A stretch of DNA of 64,000 nucleotides, taken from positions 742,366 through 806,365 of the forward strand of contig JNJD01000006.1 of assembly GCA_000702685.1 (NCBI GenBank). Direction: 5' to 3'. Shown here one piece after another: positions 8,382 through 16,524 of this stretch (the first letter of the stretch is position 1; each line of letters begins with the position of its first letter). Both the position numbers and the translations under genes were made by a program. The notes under the pieces are model-generated. The model did not search any database and was not told the DNA's origin. It worked only from the letters and a program-made list of their open reading frames with translations. The DNA comes from Lachnospiraceae bacterium AC2028 (lineage in GTDB: Bacteria > Bacillota > Clostridia > Lachnospirales > Lachnospiraceae).

Positions 8382-9356
8382 TCACTCCTTACCGGGCAAG
8401 ACGAATCTCTGAGGTTTCGGTTTCATATATGTAATGAGCTTGTTGTCCACAAGTGCATCTATTATCTTGATCCTGAAAAGCCCCTGGTATTCGGGCTTGA
8501 TCAGGAAATTCGAATACGTCTCGACAAGTGAAAAATAATTATCCGTACGACCTTCTATCTTGAAGTTGTGAAATCCGAGTTCTTCGCTGTATTTTCCGAA
8601 GATAGCTTCCGGAGAAACGAATGTGGGATAATCCTTGATCTTGTAATAATTGCTCTCTTTGTAATATTCACAGCTCCAGGGCTTCTGAGGTATCTGATGC
8701 TCGGGAGGCATATTTCGATTTTTGAGCTTTATCCTCTGATTCTCCGCGATGTTCTTGTAATGATCGGATCTTCTCGGACAGTTGGGCTTGCAGATTGCGT
8801 TTATAAGTATCTCACATCTGTCATGATGATTAATCATCTCAAGAGCATCGAATTTATTATTGAAATCATAATCCAGAACCACAAGTGAATATGGTTTTTC
8901 AAGCTCTTCATTTACTTTATCGATATCCGTGAGTCTCTTACAAGTGGATGAGACCATCTTCATCTTAGGATATTTGTCACGGATATACTTCTCGAGAATG
9001 GGCGAAAAGATTATGACCGCATTTCTTTCATCCTTGGCAATCTCATCGAGGCAGAAATTACAATAAGGATCCTCACAGTCATATTCCGTAAGAGTCATAT
9101 TGGTAAAGGTAAGTCTTACGGAAACATTATGGGAATTAAGTGTCTTGATGACATTGATCACATAATCGGCGTTGCACTGATCGTCATTGGAACCTCTTCC
9201 GCCATTCCAGAGAGACATGGGAAACTCTCCGTAAACGCTTTCTATCTTAACTCCTTCCCTGAACCATTCGGGATCGGTTTCAAGGAGATTGATGACCATC
9301 ATATTAAGAGGAAAATTCTTCCTGAGTCCGGGAAGATGAAATTTCGCTTCGCCCAT
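8382..9356 (-). CDS. U32-peptidase-like TIM-barrel protein with conserved cysteines (paralogue B)
   Basis: A 324-residue cytoplasmic protein, clearly homologous to the next gene downstream. Shared blocks are YGEFPMSLWNGGR (about 42-54), VSSTCKR (135-141), LVVLDYDFN (158-166), ICKPNCPRR (188-196) and FKIEGR (265-270) followed by YSNFLIKPEY. Cysteines C94 and C99, C189 and C193, and C229 match positions in paralogue A. The FKIEGR motif is the U32 family signature. It is the first gene of a three-gene operon that ends with the xylanase. The start is the ATG after an AAAGGATTAT ribosome binding site. No catalytic role can be assigned. Known U32 proteins act in tRNA/rRNA hydroxylation, ubiquinone hydroxylation or collagen degradation. 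Confidence 0.75.
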   Translation of the reverse strand: MGEAKFHLPGLRKNFPLNMMVINLLETDPEWFREGVKIESVYGEFPMSLWNGGRGSNDDQCNADYVINVIKTLNSHNVSVRLTFTNMTLTEYDCEDPYCNFCLDEIAKDERNAVIIFSPILEKYIRDKYPKMKMVSSTCKRLTDIDKVNEELEKPYSLVVLDYDFNNKFDALEMINHHDRCEILINAICKPNCPRRSDHYKNIAENQRIKLKNRNMPPEHQIPQKPWSCEYYKESNYYKIKDYPTFVSPEAIFGKYSEELGFHNFKIEGRTDNYFSLVETYSNFLIKPEYQGLFRIKIIDALVDNKLITYMKPKPQRFVLPGKE

Positions 9357-9428
9357 AATAATCCTTTCATGATATGAATTGTAAAAAGAGTTTAAGTGTA
9401 ATTCCTTCCACTCATATCGTACCTGTAC

Positions 9429-9496
9429 ATTATAATGTTTTATCCGCCAAAAATCACGTCAGTTACCTGCAAAATTGCTTCAAAATAAAGCAATTT
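9429..9496 (-). promoter_or_regulatory. Likely promoter and upstream inverted repeat for the U32-like/xylanase operon
   Basis: A perfect TATAAT lies on the minus strand at 9434-9429, about 75 bases before the first gene of the operon. No good -35 box stands 16-18 bases upstream. About 50 bases upstream is a perfect 9-bp inverted repeat, AAATTGCTT at 9472-9480 and AAGCAATTT at 9488-9496, with a 7-base spacer. This could be an operator or activator site. The weak -35 region would fit an activator-dependent promoter. This is inference from sequence only. Confidence 0.45.
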
Positions 9497-9525
9497 ACAC
9501 TGTGTCATCCGTAAAGTCATAAAAA

Positions 9526-9552
9526 CAGGGCGACGCATAAAGCGTCGCCCTG
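9526..9552 (-). terminator. Rho-independent terminator after the sugar-binding lipoprotein gene
   Basis: A perfect 11-bp stem (CAGGGCGACGC / GCGTCGCCCTG) has a 5-base loop and is followed on the minus strand by five T residues. It stands 25 bases after the stop of the binding-protein gene and closes the long sugar-transport locus. Confidence 0.9.
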
Positions 9553-9576
9553 CGATGATACATAGCTTAAAGCTGA

Positions 9577-11112
9577 TTATTTAGCGTTTGCTTCAGCAAC
9601 GAAGGTGTTCCACTGGGTAGCAGCTTCTTCGATAGCAGCTGACATATCCAAGATGGTTCCGTTAGCAACGTCAACGCCTACGTGATGTCTGAACTGAGGT
9701 CCGATATCAACGTTAGCAACTGACTCAGCAGGCTCATATCCGCCGGTCTTGATGATTCTTACGATAGACTCATCAACTGCTCTGGTGTCGTCGAAGTTAG
9801 CATAGTAGCTAGCCTTGATTCCGTCGAGTGAAGAGATGAAATCTTCGTATCCGGGGGTATCCTGATAGAAGCAAAGGTATGCGAATGCGCACTTCCAAGC
9901 CTTGTCTGCATCATAGCATGCAGGGATGTAGTAAAGGTTGTCCTGAGCATAAGAGGTGAAGTTGCTTCCAGCGGAAGGTCCAACAGGGAAGGATACGAAA
10001 CCAACTTCGTCTTCCATTGATCTGCCGTCATCGCCGATTCCTCTTACGTTGTCCTTCTCCCAAACCTGGCCAATGTAGAAAGCAGTGTTTCCGGTGAGCC
10101 AATCGGTCTTGTAGAAGTCCCAAGCTGCGTCAGCGGGATAGTAAAGGTGAGCATCATAGGTAGATACCATCTCCTGGAAGAAGTTGAGTGCTTCTGCAGT
10201 GTCAGCATCATCAAATGCTACTCTAAGTCCGCTTGCTTCATTCTTAACGAATGATCCGCCGTTTGAAAGAACGAACTCTTCAACAGAATCATCATAGTTT
10301 CCGGTAAATCCGAATACATCGGGAGTACCATCGTTATCGGTATCTCTCTGAACCTTCTCGCAAAGATCCTTCCATGCGTCCCAAGTCCAGGTTCCGTTAG
10401 CCTGCATATCATAGATGCTCTCGGGATCGATACCTGCATCCTCAAGGACTCTCTTGTTGAAGTAGATTCCTTCACGAGGCTCGGGATATCCGTTTCCGGT
10501 TGCATACATGGTGTAGATGCTGCTTCCCTTAGCGAAGAACTCATCTACCTGGTTTCTGGTGAATACGCTCTCGTTCTTGAAATCAAGGCAATCAAGAGTA
10601 GCGAGATCGTACATAAGTCCCTGCTGAACAGCGGTGGTAGCTGCTGCGCACATACGTCCGGTGAATACGTAGTATCCGTCATCACCATCGGTGGTTACAT
10701 AATCAGAGAACTGCTGGATGCAGTCTCCCCAGGTAAGCTCGTTACCGGAGAAGTTCTTGGTTTCCTTAACGGTGAAGTTATAGGTATCCATGCACCACTC
10801 ACGATAATCCCACATAGCTTCCTCGTAATCATTTACGGGATCTGCAGGGGTGTCAGCTGCCCACCAGTTAACGATGTCAACTTCGATGCCGCCAAGGTCG
10901 ATGGGGTTGCCATCAGCATCGGTGATAACCTGATACTTCTCAGCGGGATCAGCAGGCTCTACAGGATCAACCTGTGCGCTGCCGTCATCAGGGGTCGGTG
11001 CGGGCTCAACAGGTGCATTGCCGGCATTGGTGCCGCCACATCCTGCAAGTCCTGCAACCATAGCTGCTGTAGCACCTACAGCAACGATCTGGTTCAAAAA
11101 CTTTCTCTTCAT
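9577..11112 (-). CDS. Extracellular solute-binding lipoprotein of a CUT1 sugar ABC transporter
   Basis: This family 1 binding protein captures an oligosaccharide outside the cell and hands it to the permease pair. The start is the ATG at 11112, with AAGGAGG just upstream; in-frame codons before it (to 11139) are not needed. A short signal sequence ends in the lipobox LAGC, followed by a Gly/Asn/Pro/Asp-rich linker (to about residue 60) typical of Firmicute lipoproteins. The rest has the binding-protein pattern: GIYFNKRVLEDAGI, TWDAWKDLCEKVQ, and an FYIGQVW region. It is last in the locus, after the two permeases at 11236-13156, and has its own candidate promoter. The substrate cannot be read from sequence; xylan- or glucan-derived oligosaccharides are a guess from context. 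Confidence 0.9.
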   Translation of the reverse strand: MKRKFLNQIVAVGATAAMVAGLAGCGGTNAGNAPVEPAPTPDDGSAQVDPVEPADPAEKYQVITDADGNPIDLGGIEVDIVNWWAADTPADPVNDYEEAMWDYREWCMDTYNFTVKETKNFSGNELTWGDCIQQFSDYVTTDGDDGYYVFTGRMCAAATTAVQQGLMYDLATLDCLDFKNESVFTRNQVDEFFAKGSSIYTMYATGNGYPEPREGIYFNKRVLEDAGIDPESIYDMQANGTWTWDAWKDLCEKVQRDTDNDGTPDVFGFTGNYDDSVEEFVLSNGGSFVKNEASGLRVAFDDADTAEALNFFQEMVSTYDAHLYYPADAAWDFYKTDWLTGNTAFYIGQVWEKDNVRGIGDDGRSMEDEVGFVSFPVGPSAGSNFTSYAQDNLYYIPACYDADKAWKCAFAYLCFYQDTPGYEDFISSLDGIKASYYANFDDTRAVDESIVRIIKTGGYEPAESVANVDIGPQFRHHVGVDVANGTILDMSAAIEEAATQWNTFVAEANAK

Positions 11113-11201
11113 AATCCTCCTTTTGACCAAAATGGTCATCCTTTATAATATTACCCGCTTTATTGCGGATATATATTTCGGGCTGATAAAACCCACAAAG
11201 C

Positions 11202-11231
11202 ATTATAACATAATCCTCTGCGAATTGTCCA
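11202..11231 (-). promoter_or_regulatory. Candidate internal promoter for the binding-protein gene
   Basis: On the minus strand TGGACA (11231-11226) is followed after 18 bases by a perfect TATAAT (11207-11202), 90 bases before the ATG. It starts a few bases after the permease stop codon. A separate promoter would allow the higher expression that binding proteins usually need. Confidence 0.5.
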
Positions 11232-11235
11232 ATTT

Positions 11236-12252
11236 TTACATCTTGATACCTGTTGATGAAAGGCTTTCTACAAATCCCTTCTGAGCGAACAGGTACAGGA
11301 TGATAAGAGGCAGAATGATCAGCAGCGTACCGGTTGAAAGGATACAGTTCGAATATGCGGTCGAAACTGTTGACTGAACACCGGTCTGGCTCGCTATATA
11401 TGTTGAAAGGTCATCTGCTATTGATGAAAGCGATGTACTTACAAGCTTAAGGTTTCCGAGGAACATTCTCGAATAGAAACCATCGGTCCACTGCCATACG
11501 AAAGCAAACAGGAAACAGGAAGTAAGGATGGGCTTTGCATCGGGAAGCATGATGATGATGAAGGTCTTAAGTGTTCCGGCTCCGTCAACATATGCAGCCT
11601 CTTCGAGTTCCTTGGGAATATTTCTGAAGAACTGTCTTATAAGGTAGATATACAGACCGTTCTTAAGTCCCATACAGCCGGCACTCATCATATAGTAAGG
11701 CAGTACGGAACCTCTCAGGTTTATCGTGTTGCCTGTAAGAAGCCTGCTCAGTCCCATTACGTCGAAGAACTTGAAGTGAAGGTAAAGGGAAGTGGACATG
11801 ATCTGGGGAGGGATGATGATCATAAGGAGAACACATCCGAACCAGAAGCTCTTAAGAGGGAACTCATATCTTGCAAATCCGTAACCTACCAGAGTACAAA
11901 CGGCAACCTGAAGAAGTCCGATAGTAAGCGAAGTTATCATGGAATTCTTAAATGCCTGCTTGTAGCTCATAAGCTTGACCGCAAGCTGATAGTTCTCGGT
12001 CGTAAAGTGAGCCGGGATATTGATGACAACGGGATCATATAGATCACCCTCTGTCATGAAGCTTACGGAGATCTTATTAAGGATAGGCTGAATGATCATG
12101 AAGCAGAGTCCGAACAGAAGTATGAACCTGACAATGCTTATAAATACATTCGTAGCAATCTTTTTCTTTTTGAGAGCAGACATCTTGGGTCTGTCCTTGG
12201 ACTTAAGCTTGCCCTTATCTGCAGGAGCACTAATCACCGCAGTATTACTCAT
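11236..12252 (-). CDS. CUT1 sugar ABC transporter permease, MalG type
   Basis: A 338-residue inner-membrane permease with about six transmembrane helices. The cytoplasmic EAA loop reads EEAAYVDGAGTLKTFIIIMLP, which docks the ATPase. The N-terminal cytoplasmic stretch of about 30 residues is lysine-rich (KGKLKSKDRPKMSALKKKK) before the first helix. It overlaps the MalF-type permease by eight bases, so the two should form one heterodimer. No MalK/MsmX-type ATPase is encoded nearby. In Firmicutes one shared ATPase often serves several CUT1 systems. Confidence 0.93.
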   Translation of the reverse strand: MSNTAVISAPADKGKLKSKDRPKMSALKKKKIATNVFISIVRFILLFGLCFMIIQPILNKISVSFMTEGDLYDPVVINIPAHFTTENYQLAVKLMSYKQAFKNSMITSLTIGLLQVAVCTLVGYGFARYEFPLKSFWFGCVLLMIIIPPQIMSTSLYLHFKFFDVMGLSRLLTGNTINLRGSVLPYYMMSAGCMGLKNGLYIYLIRQFFRNIPKELEEAAYVDGAGTLKTFIIIMLPDAKPILTSCFLFAFVWQWTDGFYSRMFLGNLKLVSTSLSSIADDLSTYIASQTGVQSTVSTAYSNCILSTGTLLIILPLIILYLFAQKGFVESLSSTGIKM

Positions 12253-13156
12253 AATAATAAACCCTCCTGGAAATCAAGAACGAGCTAATGGCTAGGAATA
12301 TGATCGTCAAAAGGAAATAACACCATGCCATTGCGGAAGACAGACCATAGTTGAGCTGATCGACCATCGTATCGGTGATCTTGGTCATGACTTCGTTGTC
12401 GGATCTCATACAGAAATCAACTATAGTGTAGACCCAGTTTACAAGGAATATGGAACTCACCATGGGAAAGGTAACCTTCCAAAGGCTTTCCCAAGCGGTA
12501 CATCCCTCGATGGATGCTGCTTCATACATGCTCTTGGGAATTGTCTGGAGTCCGGAAAGGAATACGATGATCTGGATTCCGGATGCAAGAGCTATGTCAT
12601 AGATATTATCGATCAGTTCGAAGACTGTCTCATAAGCTCTGGTACCGATACCTGCAGTCTTGAGTATCTCCTGGAGAACTGCGGTAACACTGACATTGGT
12701 CATTGACTCTTCCACTGTCGCATGCATCTGAGCAATGACGGAGTTATCTGTTTCCAGTCCGAGGATAACACCGCTCGAGAGGATAACGGGAAGGAAGAAT
12801 ATTGCTCTTACAAGTGCTCTTCCATGGAATTCCTGATTCAGTATCAGCGAAACGAAGAATGAAAAGACCATGATCGCAAGTGAATAAACAAACATCTTGG
12901 TAAACCCTTCGATCAACAGTCTGGAGTACTCGGGGTCTACTCTGAATGCGTAATTGTAGTTATAAATGCCGTTCCTTACCATTACGAACGAACCGGCACC
13001 AACCTGGACATCACAGAAACTCATATAGAGTGACTGCAGGAAAGGTTTTACCATAAAGAGTAAGAATCCGAGTATAAAGGGTGAAATGAACAGGTAACCT
13101 GTTACTGCCCTTCTCTTTTCAAGTCCGCTAACTTTTCCGTTTAATTTCTTCTTCAT
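12245..13156 (-). CDS. CUT1 sugar ABC transporter permease, MalF type
   Basis: A 303-residue membrane permease, partner of the MalG-type protein encoded immediately downstream with an overlap. It starts with a basic N-terminus (KKKLNGKVSGLEKRR), then the first helix, then a large loop region characteristic of MalF types. The EAA loop is YEAASIEGCTAWESLWKVTFP. A longer than usual extracytoplasmic stretch (about residues 125-180) lies between helices and could contact the binding protein. It follows the DUF5696 gene by about 20 bases in the same operon. Confidence 0.92.
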   Translation of the reverse strand: MKKKLNGKVSGLEKRRAVTGYLFISPFILGFLLFMVKPFLQSLYMSFCDVQVGAGSFVMVRNGIYNYNYAFRVDPEYSRLLIEGFTKMFVYSLAIMVFSFFVSLILNQEFHGRALVRAIFFLPVILSSGVILGLETDNSVIAQMHATVEESMTNVSVTAVLQEILKTAGIGTRAYETVFELIDNIYDIALASGIQIIVFLSGLQTIPKSMYEAASIEGCTAWESLWKVTFPMVSSIFLVNWVYTIVDFCMRSDNEVMTKITDTMVDQLNYGLSSAMAWCYFLLTIIFLAISSFLISRRVYYYE

Positions 13157-13177
13157 AACCGGGTCTCCGTATCGCCC

Positions 13178-15775
13178 TTATTTTACAACCTTGTAATCTC
13201 TTGCGGGAACGGTGATTCCGTCGCCTGCATAATCGGTATAACCGTAGTTTACATACACCTTGGTTCCGTCAGCATATTCGGTAACCGAAACATAATCGTT
13301 CAGATTATCATGACCGGTCATCTGCTGATTGAATGTATGACCGAGCTCATTGTTATATCTGGTATATGTCTCGACCAGACGGTCATGTACAGCCGAGTAA
13401 GCACTTCCGTAATACTGAGGATAAAGTGTCTTCTGAAGTGTCTTGGGATCTTCGTCCATAATGCTGTAGCAAAGACCTGCACCATATTCTGCAGATGCGA
13501 GTATCTCGTCCGTCTCACTTCCGCAGATGTTCACGGGCATACCGGTGTAATTTACATATCCGTGAAGAGCAAGCTCATAGAAAGGAATAAACTCATCGAT
13601 AATGGTATATTCGCTTCCCTTAAGATCCATATGGGTGATCACATCACTGTAAACAGCCGCATAGACATTACCGGAATTGATCATGACGTATCCGCCGTTA
13701 TCCTTGATCTCTTTAAGAACGGTTGCCTGATCGATCAGAGCTTCCTGTCTGGAGAAAGGATTCTTACGATAGAAATCACTGGCAAGATCCGTTCCGACAT
13801 CCTGGAACGAAGCGCCGGACGCACCGTAGGAATTACATGTCTTAACAAAGCTTCTCATCATCTTGGGAATGAGCTGCTCGTGAAGCAGATAGTGCTCATC
13901 AAGATCATCTCTGTCGCCGTAAGTGATCTGGCTGAAAGGATACAGTTTGCAGAGCTCTCTGCTTATGAATCTTGCCGAATCCCTGTAAGCAAAGAATCCG
14001 TCAAATATATCGGAGTTATACGCATACTCAACAACACCGTCAAGATAAATCTGATTTCCGGTCGCATTAACGGTGCTGCAGAGATTCTTAAGATCTCTTC
14101 CGGATCCGAGTGCCCAGATGGTATCCACATCCTTGATGTACTGCTGCATTACACCGCCGTTACACCAGCCGGTCATCTTGACGATCATGTTCTCTACGCC
14201 TTCGGAATCAAGCTGGCTTACGACTCCTTCGGTTTCTTTATAAGTGGTAAGCTCAAGAGGTCTTGAAACGGGCATACCGAAGATCTGTTTAACCTTATCA
14301 ACGGCGCCGACTACTTCGATGACGCAGGGAGCTGCGGTATCGTTATTTGCCACAAGATATCCGTCAGCATTCTTAACGAGATATGCCTGATAAGCTTTTG
14401 CCATATCAACATAGCTTCCGGAATCGATGAAGGTATATCTCTGAGACATGACCTCATCGGGGAGACTTTCCTGGAATGCGAAGATACGTGAATTCGAAAT
14501 GGAACCTACGTCGAACTCTTCTCTTTCGATAACACCGTACTCGGCGTTAACATTGTTGTAGCTGTTGAATCTTCCGGAAATATCAGCTTCGACAGCCGCA
14601 TAAGCGGATCCGCCTTCAATGTTGCATATGAAGGAATCCTTGCCGGATGAAATTCCGAATGTTGCGAACACAGTACTGGTACTGTGAACGAGAGCATCTC
14701 TCGCATGACACATATCCCATCCGTAAACATTAGCATAGTAAACGCTCTGTGCGGTCTTACCGTTATTGAAATTGATAAGTGCGCCGCTTCCTTCGGGAAC
14801 AAGGAGGAAACCTTCATCATCCGTGCCGCCGGCTCCGAAGAAAGGAAGTACGTCGACTGCGAGGATGGGGCGCTCCTTGGGAAATTCCATTGCGGAATAA
14901 GGAACTTCTACGATAAGATCACCGCCGTCAAGCCTGTAGGTGACATCAATATTGTAAACCGACTTGCTGCCCTGATCTTCGGAAGGTATAAGTTCCTTAT
15001 CGATAAGGTACTCTTCATATGTATATCCGACAGACTCTTCGAAAATACCCTGAAGCTTTGCTTTGATCGCATCGGTTGCGGTATCACGAAGAATGTAAAG
15101 AGGCTCATTTGCAAGATCGGGATATGTAGCAAGGAGTGCTTCCTTATCATCCTTCTTACCGAGATTATTGATATCGTACTTTTTGTAATACTGCTTTACG
15201 ATATTAAGATCGCCCTGGCTGAGGCTTGCAAAATAACCTTCCATACGCTCTACGGTACATACGGGAGGAATTACAAATTCCTTCTGTACCTTACCGATAG
15301 AATAGTGAACGGTAATGGACTCGCCGTCAGTCTCTACCTCGTAGGTCTGGTTCTTTATACTGTAATCGTAATTGTTATAAGCTACTTCGGAACCGATCTC
15401 GTTAGCATATGTAACGTTGAGGGTACATCTGATACGTCCCTTCTCGGAACTCATTGCTACGGTATCTTCATCAACATCATCGGGAACAGCGGTCCAGACC
15501 TTGCCTGATGACTTGACGAGAAGACTGAAATATGTGGTGTTGGGATCGAATGTCATCTTGAGTTCACTGTTCTCAAGAACGATCTCTCTTCCGTCACCGG
15601 CATATGCGTAAACGGGAATGATCTGCTCTTCCTCATCCTTGTTCTGGTATGTAACTACAAAAAAGATAAAACCGCCAATGATGAGGAAAAGGATTCCGGG
15701 TACGATCAGAGCCTTAAGGTTCTTGATGACCGAATTCCTAAATTCTCTTTTTTGTTCTGCACTTCTTCTTCTCAT
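13178..15775 (-). CDS. DUF5696 domain protein, membrane-anchored, extracytoplasmic
   Basis: An 865-residue protein with a basic N-terminus, one transmembrane helix (about residues 22-43), and a long extracytoplasmic part. The early beta-rich region (LENSELKMTFDPNTTYFSLLVK, a shape seen in sugar-active beta-sandwiches) and a later alpha/beta half resembling a glycosidase-type barrel are what I recognise as DUF5696. From memory of the family, such proteins occur beside CUT1 transporters in Paenibacillus and Lachnospiraceae, but no activity is established. It lies between YIP1 and a permease pair with gaps of only 20-30 bases. A role in processing or presenting a glycan for import is inference. 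Acidic residues suitable for catalysis exist, but I cannot assign a catalytic pair. Confidence 0.75.
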   Translation of the reverse strand: MRRRSAEQKREFRNSVIKNLKALIVPGILFLIIGGFIFFVVTYQNKDEEEQIIPVYAYAGDGREIVLENSELKMTFDPNTTYFSLLVKSSGKVWTAVPDDVDEDTVAMSSEKGRIRCTLNVTYANEIGSEVAYNNYDYSIKNQTYEVETDGESITVHYSIGKVQKEFVIPPVCTVERMEGYFASLSQGDLNIVKQYYKKYDINNLGKKDDKEALLATYPDLANEPLYILRDTATDAIKAKLQGIFEESVGYTYEEYLIDKELIPSEDQGSKSVYNIDVTYRLDGGDLIVEVPYSAMEFPKERPILAVDVLPFFGAGGTDDEGFLLVPEGSGALINFNNGKTAQSVYYANVYGWDMCHARDALVHSTSTVFATFGISSGKDSFICNIEGGSAYAAVEADISGRFNSYNNVNAEYGVIEREEFDVGSISNSRIFAFQESLPDEVMSQRYTFIDSGSYVDMAKAYQAYLVKNADGYLVANNDTAAPCVIEVVGAVDKVKQIFGMPVSRPLELTTYKETEGVVSQLDSEGVENMIVKMTGWCNGGVMQQYIKDVDTIWALGSGRDLKNLCSTVNATGNQIYLDGVVEYAYNSDIFDGFFAYRDSARFISRELCKLYPFSQITYGDRDDLDEHYLLHEQLIPKMMRSFVKTCNSYGASGASFQDVGTDLASDFYRKNPFSRQEALIDQATVLKEIKDNGGYVMINSGNVYAAVYSDVITHMDLKGSEYTIIDEFIPFYELALHGYVNYTGMPVNICGSETDEILASAEYGAGLCYSIMDEDPKTLQKTLYPQYYGSAYSAVHDRLVETYTRYNNELGHTFNQQMTGHDNLNDYVSVTEYADGTKVYVNYGYTDYAGDGITVPARDYKVVK

Positions 15776-15805
15776 AACTACTCCGGTAAGACTTTATTTA
15801 CGGGA

Positions 15806-16501
15806 CTAGGCCCTGAACATGAACTCTCTGTAAAGTGAATAGAAATATCCGATTCCCTGGGTGATCATACTGAAGAAGAGCATAAGTATGAAAACCATGA
15901 CGAGCATTGCAAACAGTGAAAATACGAGGAACAGGATGTTCTTGGCTCCGCCGAACTCGTGGATCTGTCCCATGCCTGCGACCAGGAGTGCCCCGCACCA
16001 TATAAGTGAAATAACCGAAAGCACGGTATAGAACTGAGCTTCGTTGGTGGTAAGTCCGTTGGAAAGGATCATCAGGGGAACCTGCATGAGCGGATAAGGT
16101 GTCAGAGCATAGCAGGTACCGATATAAACCTGACCGAGCTTTCCCTTACCGTCAAACAGAGTCGTGGTTGCCCAGTTTCCTACAACAAACAGTGCAAGAG
16201 GGAACAGGATGCTGGCGATATACAGCCAGATGTTCAGATCCTCCCAGTAAACCGTCTGAATGACGAAACTCGTATACTTCAGATTGAGCAGCCTTACAAG
16301 GACCGTCACAAACAGGATGGTATTTGCAGCCGCATATGTTCCTCTCTTTTCATGAGTAAGATCCCAGAATCCGTCAAGAGGATGTGTTAAGCAATAAAGG
16401 GAAAACTTAAGCGAATCCCAGTATTTTGCGTTGAAGGTTTTTTTGAACCAGCCGAGGATTCCACCCGCTATGTTTTTTTCTTTAACTTCTGTCTGTGCCA
16501 T
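15806..16501 (-). CDS. YIP1-family integral membrane protein
   Basis: A 231-residue protein with five or six predicted helices, starting near residues 60, 90, 130, 160 and 195. Before the first helix is an amphipathic stretch that includes FWDLTHEKRGTY, typical of bacterial YIP1 proteins. No catalytic motif is present. Its place between the NHL-repeat gene and the DUF5696 gene, on the same strand with short gaps, suggests that the three products work together at the membrane. Bacterial YIP1 proteins have no firmly known function; a scaffold or accessory membrane role is inference. Confidence 0.8.
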   Translation of the reverse strand: MAQTEVKEKNIAGGILGWFKKTFNAKYWDSLKFSLYCLTHPLDGFWDLTHEKRGTYAAANTILFVTVLVRLLNLKYTSFVIQTVYWEDLNIWLYIASILFPLALFVVGNWATTTLFDGKGKLGQVYIGTCYALTPYPLMQVPLMILSNGLTTNEAQFYTVLSVISLIWCGALLVAGMGQIHEFGGAKNILFLVFSLFAMLVMVFILMLFFSMITQGIGYFYSLYREFMFRA

Positions 16502-16524
16502 AATCTGTTCTCTTTAAATGTGCG

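Noticed and set aside
13310..14266. A long open frame on the plus strand opposite the DUF5696 gene
   Set aside because: Antisense to a well-supported gene with no ribosome binding site or family similarity; the reading-frame openness reflects the codon pattern of the real gene.
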